A DNA stretch of 64,000 bases from Hemerocallis citrina (Eukaryota; Streptophyta; Magnoliopsida; Asparagales; Asphodelaceae), in contig JACEHZ010000211.1 of NCBI GenBank assembly GCA_017893485.1, forward strand, positions 1 to 64,000, in the 5' to 3' direction. The notes under the pieces are model-generated. The model saw only the letters and a program-made list of their open reading frames with translations, ran no database searches and was not told where the DNA came from. Of this stretch, positions 46,250 to 57,200 are shown piece by piece. The stretch's first letter is position 1, and the number at the start of each line of letters is the position of its first letter. The translations under genes were made by a program, and so were the position numbers.

Positions 46250-46758
46250 TGTAGGATAATGGCTCGATTCTAGTATTTGGTATCTGCAGTGTTCGAAAGT
46301 TTCAGAGCTTCAGTCGACTGGATGGAGGAGCAATCGACTGTCCAGAGAGAAGTTTCAAAGACTGAAGATACAGTGGCAGCAGTCGACTGATCAGTCGACC
46401 GTCCCAAAGGAATCAGTCGACTGGTATGAAGACCAGTCGACTGTCGGCGGGATTTGGATCCAGATTCGGCCCAATTCGAAAAGCCCAATAGTTTCCCTAT
46501 AAATACACCCGTTAGGGTTTTGTAAATTGTAACACCTAATTCGGATTTTGTAGCCGTCATCTCTTGTAAAGGCTTTGTTTGCCCATTGAAGAACATAGTA
46601 AAGAAACCCCAACCGCCCCGTGGATGTAGGCATCGTTTTGCCGAACCACGTAAATCTTGTGTTCTTGTGTTGCTTGCTTTTCTGTGTTTTCTCGCTGGTT
46701 CTCTCTTTTTGTTTTCGCGTTGGTTTGATTGTTGGTTTGATTTGTATTCCGCACAACA
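46250..46758 (+). repeat. 5' LTR of the Copia element
   Basis: 509 bp. A TATA box, CCTATAAATACACC, lies near 46496, with transcription expected shortly downstream. Between about 46311 and 46441 it holds five GTCGAC cores within AGTCGACTG-type palindromes plus one decayed copy (CAATCGACTG). These are candidate regulatory repeats of the U3 promoter region. Confidence 0.95.
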
Positions 46759-46760
46759 AG

Positions 46761-46772
46761 TGGTATCAGAGC
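46761..46772 (+). promoter_or_regulatory. Copia primer binding site
   Basis: TGGTATCAGAGC, complementary to the 3' end of plant initiator tRNA-Met, lies two bases after the 5' LTR. It is the start point for minus-strand DNA synthesis and is unmutated here. Confidence 0.95.
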
Positions 46773-46794
46773 TGTTGGTTCGACCTAGAGGGAG

Positions 46795-49700
46795 ATGGCG
46801 GGTGATGCAGATGCAACCAAGGATGTTTTGGGATCAAGTTCGTCCAGAACAACGATTCACAACGCAAAATTTGAAGTTGAAAAATTTGATGGGACAAACA
46901 ATTTCGGGATGTGGCAATGTGAGGTGTTGGATGTTCTTGTTCAACAAGAACAAGATGTTGCTTTGGAGGTAGAAAAACCTAAGGATATGTCCGAAGCAGA
47001 TTGGAAGAAGTTGAATCGAGTTGCGTGTGGGACTATTCGGCTCTTTATTGAGAAGGCTCAGAAGTATGATTTGATGAGGGATACCGTTGCTGCGGTGTTG
47101 TGGAAGAAGCTCGAAGACAAATACATGAGGAAAAGTTTGGAGAATCGGCTGTATTTGAAGAAGAGACTTTTTCGCTTCACCTATACGGAAGGTATGTCTA
47201 TGAATGCTCATGTTGAATCATTTAATAAATTGTTGGCTGATTTGTTAAATTTGGATGAGCAAATTAAGGATGAAGATAAAGCCCTAATTCTGTTGAATTC
47301 ATTACCTGAAAGTTATGATCATTTAGCAACTACTTTATTATATGGAAAAGATACTGTGAAATATGAAGATGTTGCAAATGCTTTGTTGAATAATGAAACT
47401 AGGAGAAGGGATAAAATGGTTGATAGAGAAACTTCTGAAGCTTTGATTGTAAGGGGCAGGACTGAGACCAGATCTGAGTCCAAATCTGGGAAAAAGGGAA
47501 ACAAATCTCGTTCCAAATCGAGAGGAGTTTCGAAGGACAGGAAAATACCGGCCAAAGATGAATGCGCTTTCTGTCATGAAAGGGGGCATTGGAAAAAGGA
47601 TTGTCCAAAGCTACGAAATAAGGGAAATTCGACTGCAAATGTGACTGTTGATAATTTAGAAAGTGGCGAGGATCTTTCCTTTGCACTTGCTTCTAGTCCC
47701 TCACTTTATCAAGAAGTATGGTTTCTTGATACAGCAGCCTCCTATCATATGTCTTGGAAAAAGGAGTGGTTTACTTCTTTGGAGTATATGGATGGTGGTG
47801 TAGTTTTGATGGGAAATGATGCACCTTGTAAGAAGGTAGGAATCGGGAAGATTGAATTGCTAATGCACGATGGTCTTATTAGGGAGCTTTCAGATGTATG
47901 GTATGTTCCAGATTTGAAGAAGAATTTAATTTCACTTGGTGCTTTGGAGGCCAGTGGATTGAAATTTGCTAGTGAAGGTGGCATTCTGAAGGTGACTAGC
48001 GGATCACTCGTGGTGATGAAAGGGCAAAGAAAAAGGAACTTATTTTTCTTGCAGGGAAAGACATATTTGGGTCAGGCTGCCAGTGTAACTGAGAAGCCTA
48101 AACAGGTTGTTCCCGACTCTACCAGGTTGTGGCATATGCGACTCGGGCATGCAGGAGAAAAGGCCTTGCAGGGGCTTGTGAAGCAAGGGTTGCTTAAAGA
48201 TGCTAAAGGGTGCAAGTTGGAATTTTGTGAACATTGTGTTTTGGGTAAGCAAACTAGGGTGAAATTTGGTACAGCTGTACATCAGACAAAGGGTATCATC
48301 GATTATGTGCACACAGATGTTTGGGGCCCTACTCAGACACCTTCTATGAGTGGTAGACACTGGTTTGTTACTTTTGTTGATGATTACTCCAGACGAGTTT
48401 GGGTATATACCATGAAGCACAAAGATGAAGTTTTGACATTGTTCACAAGTTGGAAGAAGAAAGTTGAAAATCAGACTGGTAGGAAAATTAAGGTTCTGAG
48501 GTCAGATAATGGAGGGGAATACAAGAATGATCCGTTTCTGAAATTGTGTGAAGATGAAGGGATCCAGAGGCACTTCACAGTTAGGAAGACTCCACAGCAA
48601 AATGGGGTTGCAGAAAGGATGAACAGAACCTTACTTGAGAAGGTGAGATGTATGTTAGCACAGTCTGGATTGAAGAAGACATTTTGGGCAGAAGCTGTTA
48701 TATATGCAAGCCACATTGTCAACCGTTTACCATCAGCAGCACTTGAAGGCAAGACGCCTATTGAGGTATGGAGTGGTAAACCTGCATCTGATTATAGTTT
48801 TTTGCATATATTTGGTTGTCCTGCTTATTTTCATGTAACTGAAACTAAACTTGATGCAAGAGCCAAAAAGGCTATATTTGTTGGTTTTAGTACTGGTGTC
48901 AAAGGTTACAGGTTGTGGTGTCCAGAACAGAAGAAGTTAGTAATCAGCAGAGATGTGACTTTTGATGAGACCAGCATGATTAGCTCGGGACAGTCGACTG
49001 GTGGTATAGGACAGTCGACTGGTGAGCAGCAGAAGAGTAGGACAGTTCTCCAACAGGTGAGTAGCAGAATCTCGGGACAGTCGACTGGAGTACAGGAGCA
49101 GTCGACTGGTGGTCTAGAACAGCAGAAGAGTGGGAGCTCGGGACAGTCGACTGTTGGCAATAACCAGTCGACTGGTAGGAGAGTTCTCCAACAGGTGGAG
49201 TTAGAAAAATTGTCAGTTGAAAATCCCGTTCCTGTCCAAGATGAAGATGATGTGGTTGATACTGAGAATGATGAAGAAGTTCCTATCCAGCAGGAAGAAT
49301 CAATTGCAGTAAGAAGGCAAAGAAGAGATATCAAACGACCGTCTCGTTTTACAGATACAGTTGCATTTGCTCTTCCCATTGTGGATGATGAAGTTCCCTC
49401 CAACTTCAAAGAAGCCACTAGAAGTTCAGAAAATGCAGATTGGAAAGTTGCTATGGATGAAGAGATGAACTCTCTTCACAAGAATAAGACTTGGGATTTA
49501 GTGCAACTACCAAAGGGGAAGAAAGCAATTGGTTGCAAGTGGGTGTATACGAAGAAAGAAGGTCCAAAAGGCAGTGTTCGATTCAAGGCTAGACTAGTTG
49601 CAAAGGGGTATGCTCAACAGGAAGGTATTGACTATAATGAAGTGTTCTCTCCAGTTGTGAAGCATCCTTCTATTCGGATTTTGTTAGCTTTGGTAGCACA

Positions 49701-50961
49701 GTTTGATCTTGAATTGACACAGATGGATGTGAAGACTGCGTTCTTACATGGGGATCTAGATGAAGAAATTTATATGTCGCAGCCAGATGGGTTCAAAATT
49801 GCTGGGAAGGAAAATTGTGTTTGCAGGTTGAAGAAGTCTCTCTATGGGTTGAAGCAATCTCCAAGGCAGTGGTATTTGAGGTTTGACCAGTTTATGAAGG
49901 TGCAGAGATATTCCAGAAGTGAGTTTGATCATTGTGTCTACTTCAGGAAATTGCAGGATGGTTCTTTCATATATCTGTTATTATATGTGGATGACATGTT
50001 GATTGCCTCTAAAAATGCTAAGGAGATTCAAAATTTGAAGAATCAGTTGAGTTCTGAATTCGAGATGAAGGATCTTGGTGAAGCCAAGAAGATACTTGGG
50101 ATGGAGATAGCTAGAGACAGAGCAAAGGGCGTAGTGAGTTTGACACAGAAGCAATATCTTTTGAAGGTGCTGAAACGGTTCGGTATAGATGAGAAAACTA
50201 AACCAGTTAGCACACCCTTAGCCAGTCATTTCAGAATTAGTGCTTCTCAGTCTCCAAGTACAGATGAAGAGAGACAGTATATGGCGAATGTACCTTACAC
50301 TAGTGTGGTTGGCAGTTTGATGTATGCCATGGTTTGTACTCGACCAGACATCTCTCAGGCGGTGAGTATGGTTAGTCGATATATGCATGATCCAGGCAAA
50401 GAGCATTGGCAAGCGGCTAAATGAATTTTGAGGTACATAAGTGGCACCACAGATGTGGGTTTGAAGTTTGAAAGGGATGACAATATTAGCAGGTTATTGG
50501 TTGGATATGTTGATTCTGACTATGCAGGTGATCTAGATAAGAGGCGGTCTACTACAGGCTATTTGTTTACTATGGCTAGGGCACCTATAAGTTGGAGGTC
50601 AAATTTGCAGTCCACTGTAGCGTTGTCTACTACTGAGGCTGAATATATGGCGGTTGCTGAGGCCATGAAGGAAGCCATTTGGATACATGGACTTTTGAAG
50701 AGCTTGGGAATTCATCAGGAGAAGGTGGAGGTACACTGTGACAGTCAGAGTGCTATTCATTTAGCGAAGAACCAAGTTCATCATTCGAGGACCAAACATA
50801 TTGATGTTCGTTATCATTTTGTGCGTGATTTGATAAAGGATGGTGATATTCATTTGGTGAAGATTGGAACAGCTGATAATCCTGCTGATATGTTGACCAA
50901 AGTTGTTGGGGCAGCCAAGTTCAAGCATTGCATGAACCTGGCTAATATTTTGCATGTTTGA
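46795..50961 (+). pseudogene. Copia Gag-Pol polyprotein with one nonsense codon
   Basis: The ATG at 46795 starts 1,209 codons ending at TGA (50422-50424). The same frame then continues to a natural stop at 50961, so the intact length was about 1,388 residues. Domains: Gag from about residue 20; zinc knuckle CAFCHERGHWKKDC near 256-270; protease VWFLDTAASYHM near 310; integrase zinc motif from WHMRLGH near 446; integrase core Asp-Asp-Glu in TDVWGP, LRSDNGGEY and NGVAERMNR (about 508-610); reverse transcriptase YVDDMLIAS near 1063; RNase H DSDYAGD near 1240 and STTEAEYMA. The TGA replaces the tryptophan normally found in the AAKWILRY segment. The product should therefore lack RNase H unless the stop is read through. 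A linker at about 733-795 is made of GQSTG repeats. Confidence 0.95.
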
Positions 50962-51159
50962 TAATTTGGCATGGGCAGTTGGGATAGTACTTTGCTATTG
51001 GTTTGTTTAGTATGTGATATCATACTAAGGTGGAGTTTGGGTTCGTTTGTTGCATTTGGTGATGAGCAGTTGTTTTGAAGTATTTGTGGAGATTGCTTGG
51101 GCTACTTGGAAGATTTCACCAAGGTGGAGATTGTTGGATACTTGACTTGGAAGATCTCG

Positions 51160-51172
51160 CCAAGGTGGAGAT
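51160..51172 (+). promoter_or_regulatory. Copia polypurine tract, duplicated
   Basis: GCCAAGGTGGAGAT directly precedes the 3' LTR. A near-identical CACCAAGGTGGAGATTGTTGG lies about 44 bases upstream (about 51117-51136), and a weaker CTAAGGTGGAG near 51025. The tract primes plus-strand DNA synthesis; the upstream copy looks like a local duplication of tract plus LTR start. Confidence 0.8.
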
Positions 51173-51681
51173 TGTAGGATAATGGCTCGATTCTGGTATT
51201 TGGTATCTGCAGTGTTCGAAAGTTTCAGAGCTTCAGTCGACTGGATGGAGGAGCAGTCGACTGTCCAGAGAGAAGTTTCAAAGACTGAAGATACAGTGGC
51301 AGCAGTCGACTGATCAGTCGACCGTCCCAAAGGAATCAGTCGACTGGTATGAAGACCAGTTGACTGTCGGCGGGATTTGGATCCAGATTCGGCCCAATTC
51401 GAAAGGCCCAATAGTTTCCCTATAAATACACCCGTTAGGGTTTTGTAAATTGTAACACCTAATTCGGATTTTGTAGCCGTCATCTCTTGTAAAGGCTTTG
51501 TTTGCCCATTGAAGAACATAGTAAAGAAACCTCAACCGCCCCGTGGATGTAGGCATCGTTTTGCCGAACCACGTAAATCTTGTGTTCTTGTGTTGCTTGC
51601 TTTTCTGTGTTTTCTCGCTGGTTCTCTCTTTTCGTTTCCGCGTTGGTTTGATTGTTGGTTTGATTTGTATTCCGCACAACA
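51173..51681 (+). repeat. 3' LTR of the Copia element
   Basis: 509 bp, matching the 5' LTR except for seven substitutions by my count. One substitution changes a palindrome copy (CAGTTGACTG at about 51358-51367). It is followed by GGGGG and the target sequence GTGCGGTCGACCGG. Confidence 0.95.
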
Positions 51682-52345
51682 GGGGGTGCGGTCGACCGGT
51701 CGCGGCACTGATGGGTTTATTGGGTCGGATCTTGGTGATTCGTAAGACGCCCAACTTGTTCTTCAAGTTAGATCTGATGGCTCTTATCATAGGGTTATCT
51801 CTTCAGGAATATCCAATGGTTACTGTATTAAGATATCAGACTAGGTTTTCTCTAGATCTCTATATATTGTTGTTATTGGCCTCCATTGAAAGTCAAGAGA
51901 GAGTACTTCATTGAAGGCGAAGCTTGAAAGTTTCTCTAATTGTAAACAACTAGTACTTGCTGGTGAGGTTTGAGAGAGGGTCGTGCTGAGAATTGTAATA
52001 TTCTTGTATATTCTCTAGTTGAATAACATCTTGGGTTTCTTCTCCTCCGGATTAAGGCGAAAGCCCCAATCGGGATAAATTTGTGTACATTGGTGTGTTT
52101 GGTATGATCTCGCATGTGCTTGGTAGTTTGTATTGATTGTATCGAATAACTCAACAAGATCGTGGCAAGGGGTTTTCTTGTGGGAAATCCGTTGTAAGAA
52201 CATGTATGCTACCTCAAATATACTTTTATGTCTTTGTGCAAGATTCTTATGTATTTTTTTTTTTTTAACAAAATTTTTTGGAGTAATGTTGCAAACTAAT
52301 TCTAGTAGTTCTTTTTATGTCTTTGTTAAATTGTATTTCAATGAT

Positions 52346-53024
52346 TTTTTTTTTTGACAATAAAGATAACTTCGTCGTCGTTTCATTAATGATAAATTAA
52401 TGAAACACAGTAGAACTAATTACATACTAATATACAAAATCTGAACTACCATCAAACATCTAATACATGGATGCAAATTACTAGACTGAAATAATGATAC
52501 AGATACAACAGATGTAACACCCCGCAAAATTAGAAATTACAATTTTGCCCGTCTGTTACGCACGTGTATTTTGTAACATGTTTTCATTACGTATTGTGAT
52601 TTCTAACTATTTGTGCATTTCCCGTATTGAATTCAGTCGACTAAAATATAATATTTCAATTTCTATATTTTTACGTGCTTTCTAAGTACGCAGAAATTGC
52701 ATCGTGGAATATATAAAATTAATAAAGATATTTTTCTTATATTGTATTTTTATTATGCTTGACATTTTTCCGTTGATGAAGTCGATTCTGCATTTTGATG
52801 TTTTACGTGTGATGTACGTATTTTCGGCAAACGTATTTGCGTGTATTCCTTTTCAAAAAAATAATTTCGGAGTGTGTGCAACACCCCGTGATTTTCAATA
52901 ATAAAATAAAGTAGTAGTAAGTGATATATACAGTGTGAATGAGAAAATGTAACGTCAGTGGCTGATATATATAATTGGTAAGATGGTATATGAAGATAGG
53001 GTATATATGTAGTTGATATATACA
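52346..53024. other. AT-rich spacer with TGTAACACCCC segments
   Basis: No gene recognised. TGTAACACCCCGC at 52513 and GCAACACCCCGTG at 52879 are similar direct copies and may bound a small decayed LTR or MITE. One isolated AGTCGACT occurs near 52637. Confidence 0.4.
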
Positions 53025-53213
53025 ACTCTAATATTATAATGGGAGAAGGCCTTTTAGTGTCATTTATAAATGTTTTGTCATTCTACCAACCCGTGGAATG
53101 CACGTGCATAACTATTATAAAGAAGGTCCTAGGTTCAAATCAAGAATACGTCTAAATTTTTATTTTAAAAAACTATATTTATTAAAACGTGCATCGCACG
53201 TGTAAACTACTAG
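53025..53213 (+). mobile_element. Short Helitron, first family
   Basis: The head CTCTAATATTATAATGGG and the tail (hairpin GTGCATCGCAC, then ACTACTAG at 53206-53213, followed by T) match the intact copies at 19269-19445 and 39048-39223. The first base or two at the 5' end look mutated. It is non-coding. Confidence 0.82.
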
Positions 53214-53219
53214 TATGTA

Positions 53220-53378
53220 TCTATATAATAAAACACAAAGAAAGCTATCAAGTGGCTTTCCTTCAATCCCCTCAAAATCAAAGGCCCAGATCTAACCTCA
53301 CCAAACACATTTTCTCTCCAAAAAGTTTCCCCCCAAAACTCAAATTCAAATCCCAAAACAACTCCTTTATTTATTTAA

Positions 53379-53458
<80 letters not shown>

Positions 53459-53662
53459 TTATGGAAAAATGGACTTTTATACCCCAATTTATAATTATTG
53501 TCAACATATACTAATGAAAAAATGGACTTTTATTTACAACTAATTATTGCCATACTATTCAAACTTGAGTTATATAATTGTTGATTTACTATTTACAAGA
53601 TTTTTCATATGCTGTATCGTTCTAAAGACGTGCCGTAGGCACGTGTCCACGGGCAAATCTAG
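53220..53662 (+). mobile_element. Short Helitron, second family
   Basis: The element starts TCTATATAATAAAAC only six bases after the previous Helitron ends. It ends with the GTGCCGTAGGCAC hairpin, GGGCAAAT and CTAG (53659-53662), followed by T. An internal (CT)n/(AT)n microsatellite lies at 53392-53458. No coding region. It is the most complete copy of this family in the window. Confidence 0.82.
53392..53458. repeat. Compound (CT)n-(AT)n microsatellite
   Basis: About 35 bases of CT repeat switch directly to about 32 bases of AT repeat inside the Helitron at 53220-53662. The corresponding position of the copy at 40272-40666 has (TA)n only. Confidence 0.95.
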
Positions 53663-53698
53663 TAAAGTAATAAGGATGATGGCTGTTTTTATTAAAAA

Positions 53699-54029
53699 CT
53701 AGTATCATGCACGTGCGATGCACGTGGAGGGAGAATGAAAAAGACAAAAAAAAAACTACCAACACGTGCGCTGCACGTGTTGACACACATACAAAAAAAA
53801 ATAAAAATTGTTTATTTGTTTCCCAACCCCATCTCTCCCATTATAGATGAAGATGAATAGTGTAAGGAGATGGTGGGGGCCCACGTGCTGTATATAGCAT
53901 GAAATGGGCTTGTAAAACATATAAGTGGAAATATGATGAGTTGTGCTTGGGGGGCCCACTAGTGTGGTACACAGCACAAATGAAATGGTGGTTGGTTTGC
54001 CTTGTTGATTGGCGTGGCATATGTGCTTT
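53699..54029 (-). mobile_element. Helitron 3' end on the minus strand, rest unclear
   Basis: CTAG at 53699-53702 followed by ATGCACGTGCGATGCACGTGG is the complement of a Helitron tail with its hairpin. A second hairpin ACACGTGCGCTGCACGTGT follows near 53762. The matching 5' end was not found. The LINE inserted at 54030 probably lies inside or just beyond this element. Confidence 0.5.
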
Positions 54030-54274
54030 GGCAGCACATGAAGTTTTTTTTTGAAGAAAAGGTGGAATAATGCCACCCTGTTTCATTAATAAGTGATTAA
54101 TAAACAACCCCGAAGTCTCGGAAAAATAAAAGTGCAGTACAGGAAATAAAACATAGCCCCCAACAAAATCCTGGGGGGTGGGTTACATCATCCAGCCTAA
54201 CGGCAACCAAAACACAAATACAAACTACTAAGGCCTGATACAAAAAAAGTAGTAGTGAGGCGGCTGTCCACTCA

Positions 54275-57200
54275 TCAGTCCAGAGTGGGCCCGATCTCTA
54301 TCTCCTCGTCGTCAAAATCATCCACCTGGAAAACCCTTGCAATTCTCCCTCTTGCTCCTGAAGCAGCAGCTGTAGCCCAAAAGGAAATAAGATGCATGAT
54401 ATGAGTAAGATTACTAGAAATTGAATTACATGAAGCACGGAAATAAAAATTGTTCCTATCTAGCCATAACACCCATGTGGTTGCCGCAATGGCAATAAAC
54501 CATGCATCTTTCATATCGTGACGGGATGAGGCAAATCTGGAGCCGACCCACAGTTCCTCATAGTCTCTTGGATAGTCACTTGTTCCTAGTGCTCTCAGCA
54601 TCTCTATCATGATGGCCTTGCTTCTGGTGCAGTGAAGAAACAGATGATTCAAATCTTCCACGTGAACGTTGCAGAACCCGCAATTGGTCGCAATGTGAGG
54701 TTGCCTCTTGGCAAGGTTCTCTCTAGTGAGTATGGCATTGTTGAGCACAAGCCAGAGGAAGACTCTAATTTTTAGAGGTGTTTTGGTCTTCCATAGTACC
54801 GCTGCCCAGCTGGGCCTGCATCCTCGGTAGTGAATCCGGTGGTAAAGCGATCTAACCGAGAACACTCCTTTGTTCTCGAGACCCCAACGCATGTGATCTG
54901 GGCCTTGGGCACATATCACCCCGGATTGGACTATGCCCATTTGTAGTTCATGCAGTTGTTGTAGCAAACTTGGAGAAAGAGTTCCTTGGAACGACGGTCT
55001 CCAAGACCCTCTTTTCCATGTTTCCGCCACCGAGATATTTGGTCGATTCGTTATAGCAAACAACTCTGGGAAATCTTCCTTAGAGTATGAGGACCGCACC
55101 ACTTGTCCCACCAAAATCTGGTGGTTCGACCATTGCCGATCAAAGATGTAGTGGCAGAGTTGAAAGGTCCGCTGGCTTTTGCAACTCCTTTCCAGAAACG
55201 GGAGACTTTGGATCCTACGCGAAAGCCTAAGCTTCTTGTCCCTTTCCCTCGAAGGTAAGGTTGGATAAAGTCCTGCCATCCTTCCCCGCCGTGATGAAAC
55301 ACTTTCCACCACCACTTTCCCAGGAGTGCCAAGTTCATATCTCTGAGGTCAATGATTCCTAGCCCTCCGTGCCTCTTTTTCATGCAAGCGATATTCTATT
55401 TAATAAGGTGGTAGCCTCCCTTATTTGGGTCTGCACCTTTCTAAAGGAATCTTTTCCTGATACGGTCAATCCTTTGGATCACCCACTTTGGGAGTTCAAA
55501 AAAGGACATGTAGTATATGGGCAGATTGGATAACACAGAGTTGATGAGTACCACTCTGCCCCCAAGAGAAAGTGATTTGCCTTTCCAGCCGGACAGTCTG
55601 TCCTCCACCCTGTCAATAATAGGCAACCAGTCAGCTTTAATGAGCCTCCCTGGGCGGAGCGGAAGCCCGAGATATTTGATTGGGAATTCTTCTATCGCAC
55701 AGTTGAGAGTGGTGGCATGCTCCTGAGTTTCAGCTTCTGATAGTGAGATAGGAATCAGCGCACTCTTGTGGAAATTAATTCTAAGGCCTGACCAGGCCTT
55801 AAAGCAGTAAAGGACCCCTTTAAAGCAAATAGTTTCCGTTCTAGACCCATTTCCAAAGATTAAGGTGTCGTCAGCATATTGAAGGATCGTGCATCCCTGA
55901 TTAGCAGTGCTGCTGGCCACAGGTGATATCCACCCTTTTTCTTGACAGTTTTCTAGCATTCCTCTGAGCACATCTGCTACAATAGTGAATAGAAGTGGGG
56001 ACAGCGGGTCCCCCTGACGGAGTCCCTTCTTGCACGGGAACGAAGGACCGGGTCTCCCATTCACTGAAATTGCCGTTTTGCTAGAATGTAAACATTGTTT
56101 GATCCATCTAATCCATTTGTCCCCAAAGCCTCTCCCCTTGAGAGCCTCTAGCAAACATTCCCAGTCCACAGAGTCGTATGCCTTCTCAAAATCCAGCTTG
56201 AGGAGGAAGTTCTTGGAGTTGCTCTTGTGGCAGTGGTGTATAACTTGTTCAGCAGTAGCCACGCAGTCTAGGATACATCTGCCCTTAATGAATCCCGTCT
56301 GTGTTCTACTAATAAGACTGCCCATAATGCCACCCAATCGGATAGCTAGGACCTTAGTGATGATCTTAGCCGAGCAGTTTATCAGGCTAATTGGTCTAAA
56401 ATCCCCAACGCACTTGGAATCCTCCCGTTTGGGGATCAACACAACTTCTGCAAAGTTGAACATCCCCAACCTCAGGTTATTGTGAAAAAATTCCATCACT
56501 ACATCCATAAATTCTCCCTTAATTTCTTCCCAGAACACTTGGAAGAACATCATAGGAAAACCATCTGGCCCAGGCGATTTGTCAGCTCCCATCTGGTCAA
56601 TGGCCGTTTTGACCTCTGACTCCGTGAAAGGTTCCTCCAAGGAGGAAGCATTTTGACCTGGATCAATCTGATACTTTAGCCAGAAGTCCTCACCCATAGG
56701 GATCCTAAAGTCATTCTTCTTCCCAAAGAGACCCTTATAGAAAGACTGGAAGGTAGAGGAAATCACCTTATCGTCCTGCGATGTTCCAGTATCTGTCTGA
56801 ATAGAAAGGATAAGATTGGATCTTCTTCTAGAACTTGCAACCCGATGGAAGTAGGCCGTATTTGCGTCTCCCTCTTTGAGCCACGAAATCCTGGACCTCT
56901 GTTGCCATTTGATCTCTTCTAGTCTATACAGATTGGCAGTGTTATCACGGAGTTCTAATAGCCTGTTTCGCTCTTCCTGCGAAAGGACTCTAGTCTCTTC
57001 CACCCTCTCAAGCTCATCAATTTCTTCCAGGTAGGACTCTTTATCACGCCTGATGTTCGAGAATCTAGACCGATTCCATCTACAGAGCCTCCTTCTAAGT
57101 CTACGGATTTTCCCACACCATCGAGATGCCGCATCCCGGCCGGCCAATGGGAGTGCCCAGTTCTCCATAACCATATGGTGGAATCCCTGAATTTCCAGCC

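Larger units (their letters stand above)
46250..51681 (+). mobile_element. Young, nearly intact Copia retrotransposon
   Basis: Two LTRs of exactly 509 bp (46250-46758 and 51173-51681) begin TGTAGGATAATGG and end CCGCACAACA. By eye they differ at seven positions, about 98.6% identity. Perfect target duplications GGGGG lie at 46245-46249 and 51682-51686. The primer site TGGTATCAGAGC is at 46761-46772, and the polypurine tract CCAAGGTGGAGAT directly precedes the 3' LTR. The single polyprotein frame is complete except for one TGA. Domain order (gag, protease, integrase, reverse transcriptase, RNase H) is Copia; the overall look is Tork/Tnt1-like. Confidence 0.96.
45797..52345 (+). repeat. Repeat block B, interrupted by an LTR-like insert and a Copia element
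   Basis: The left part (45797-46054) and right part (52191-52345) match block A in the RDR intron. The space between holds an LTR-like sequence (46055-46244 and 51687-about 52156), into which the Copia element inserted. The LTR-like sequence has CTCTATATATTG near 51860 and ends ATAACTCAACA near 52156. Its own outer ends could not be fixed. Confidence 0.65.

Noticed and set aside
46250..51681. CRISPR-like or recombinase-site array for the CAGTCGACTG repeats
   Set aside because: Spacing is irregular, copies lie in an LTR and a coding linker of a Copia element, and the host is a plant.
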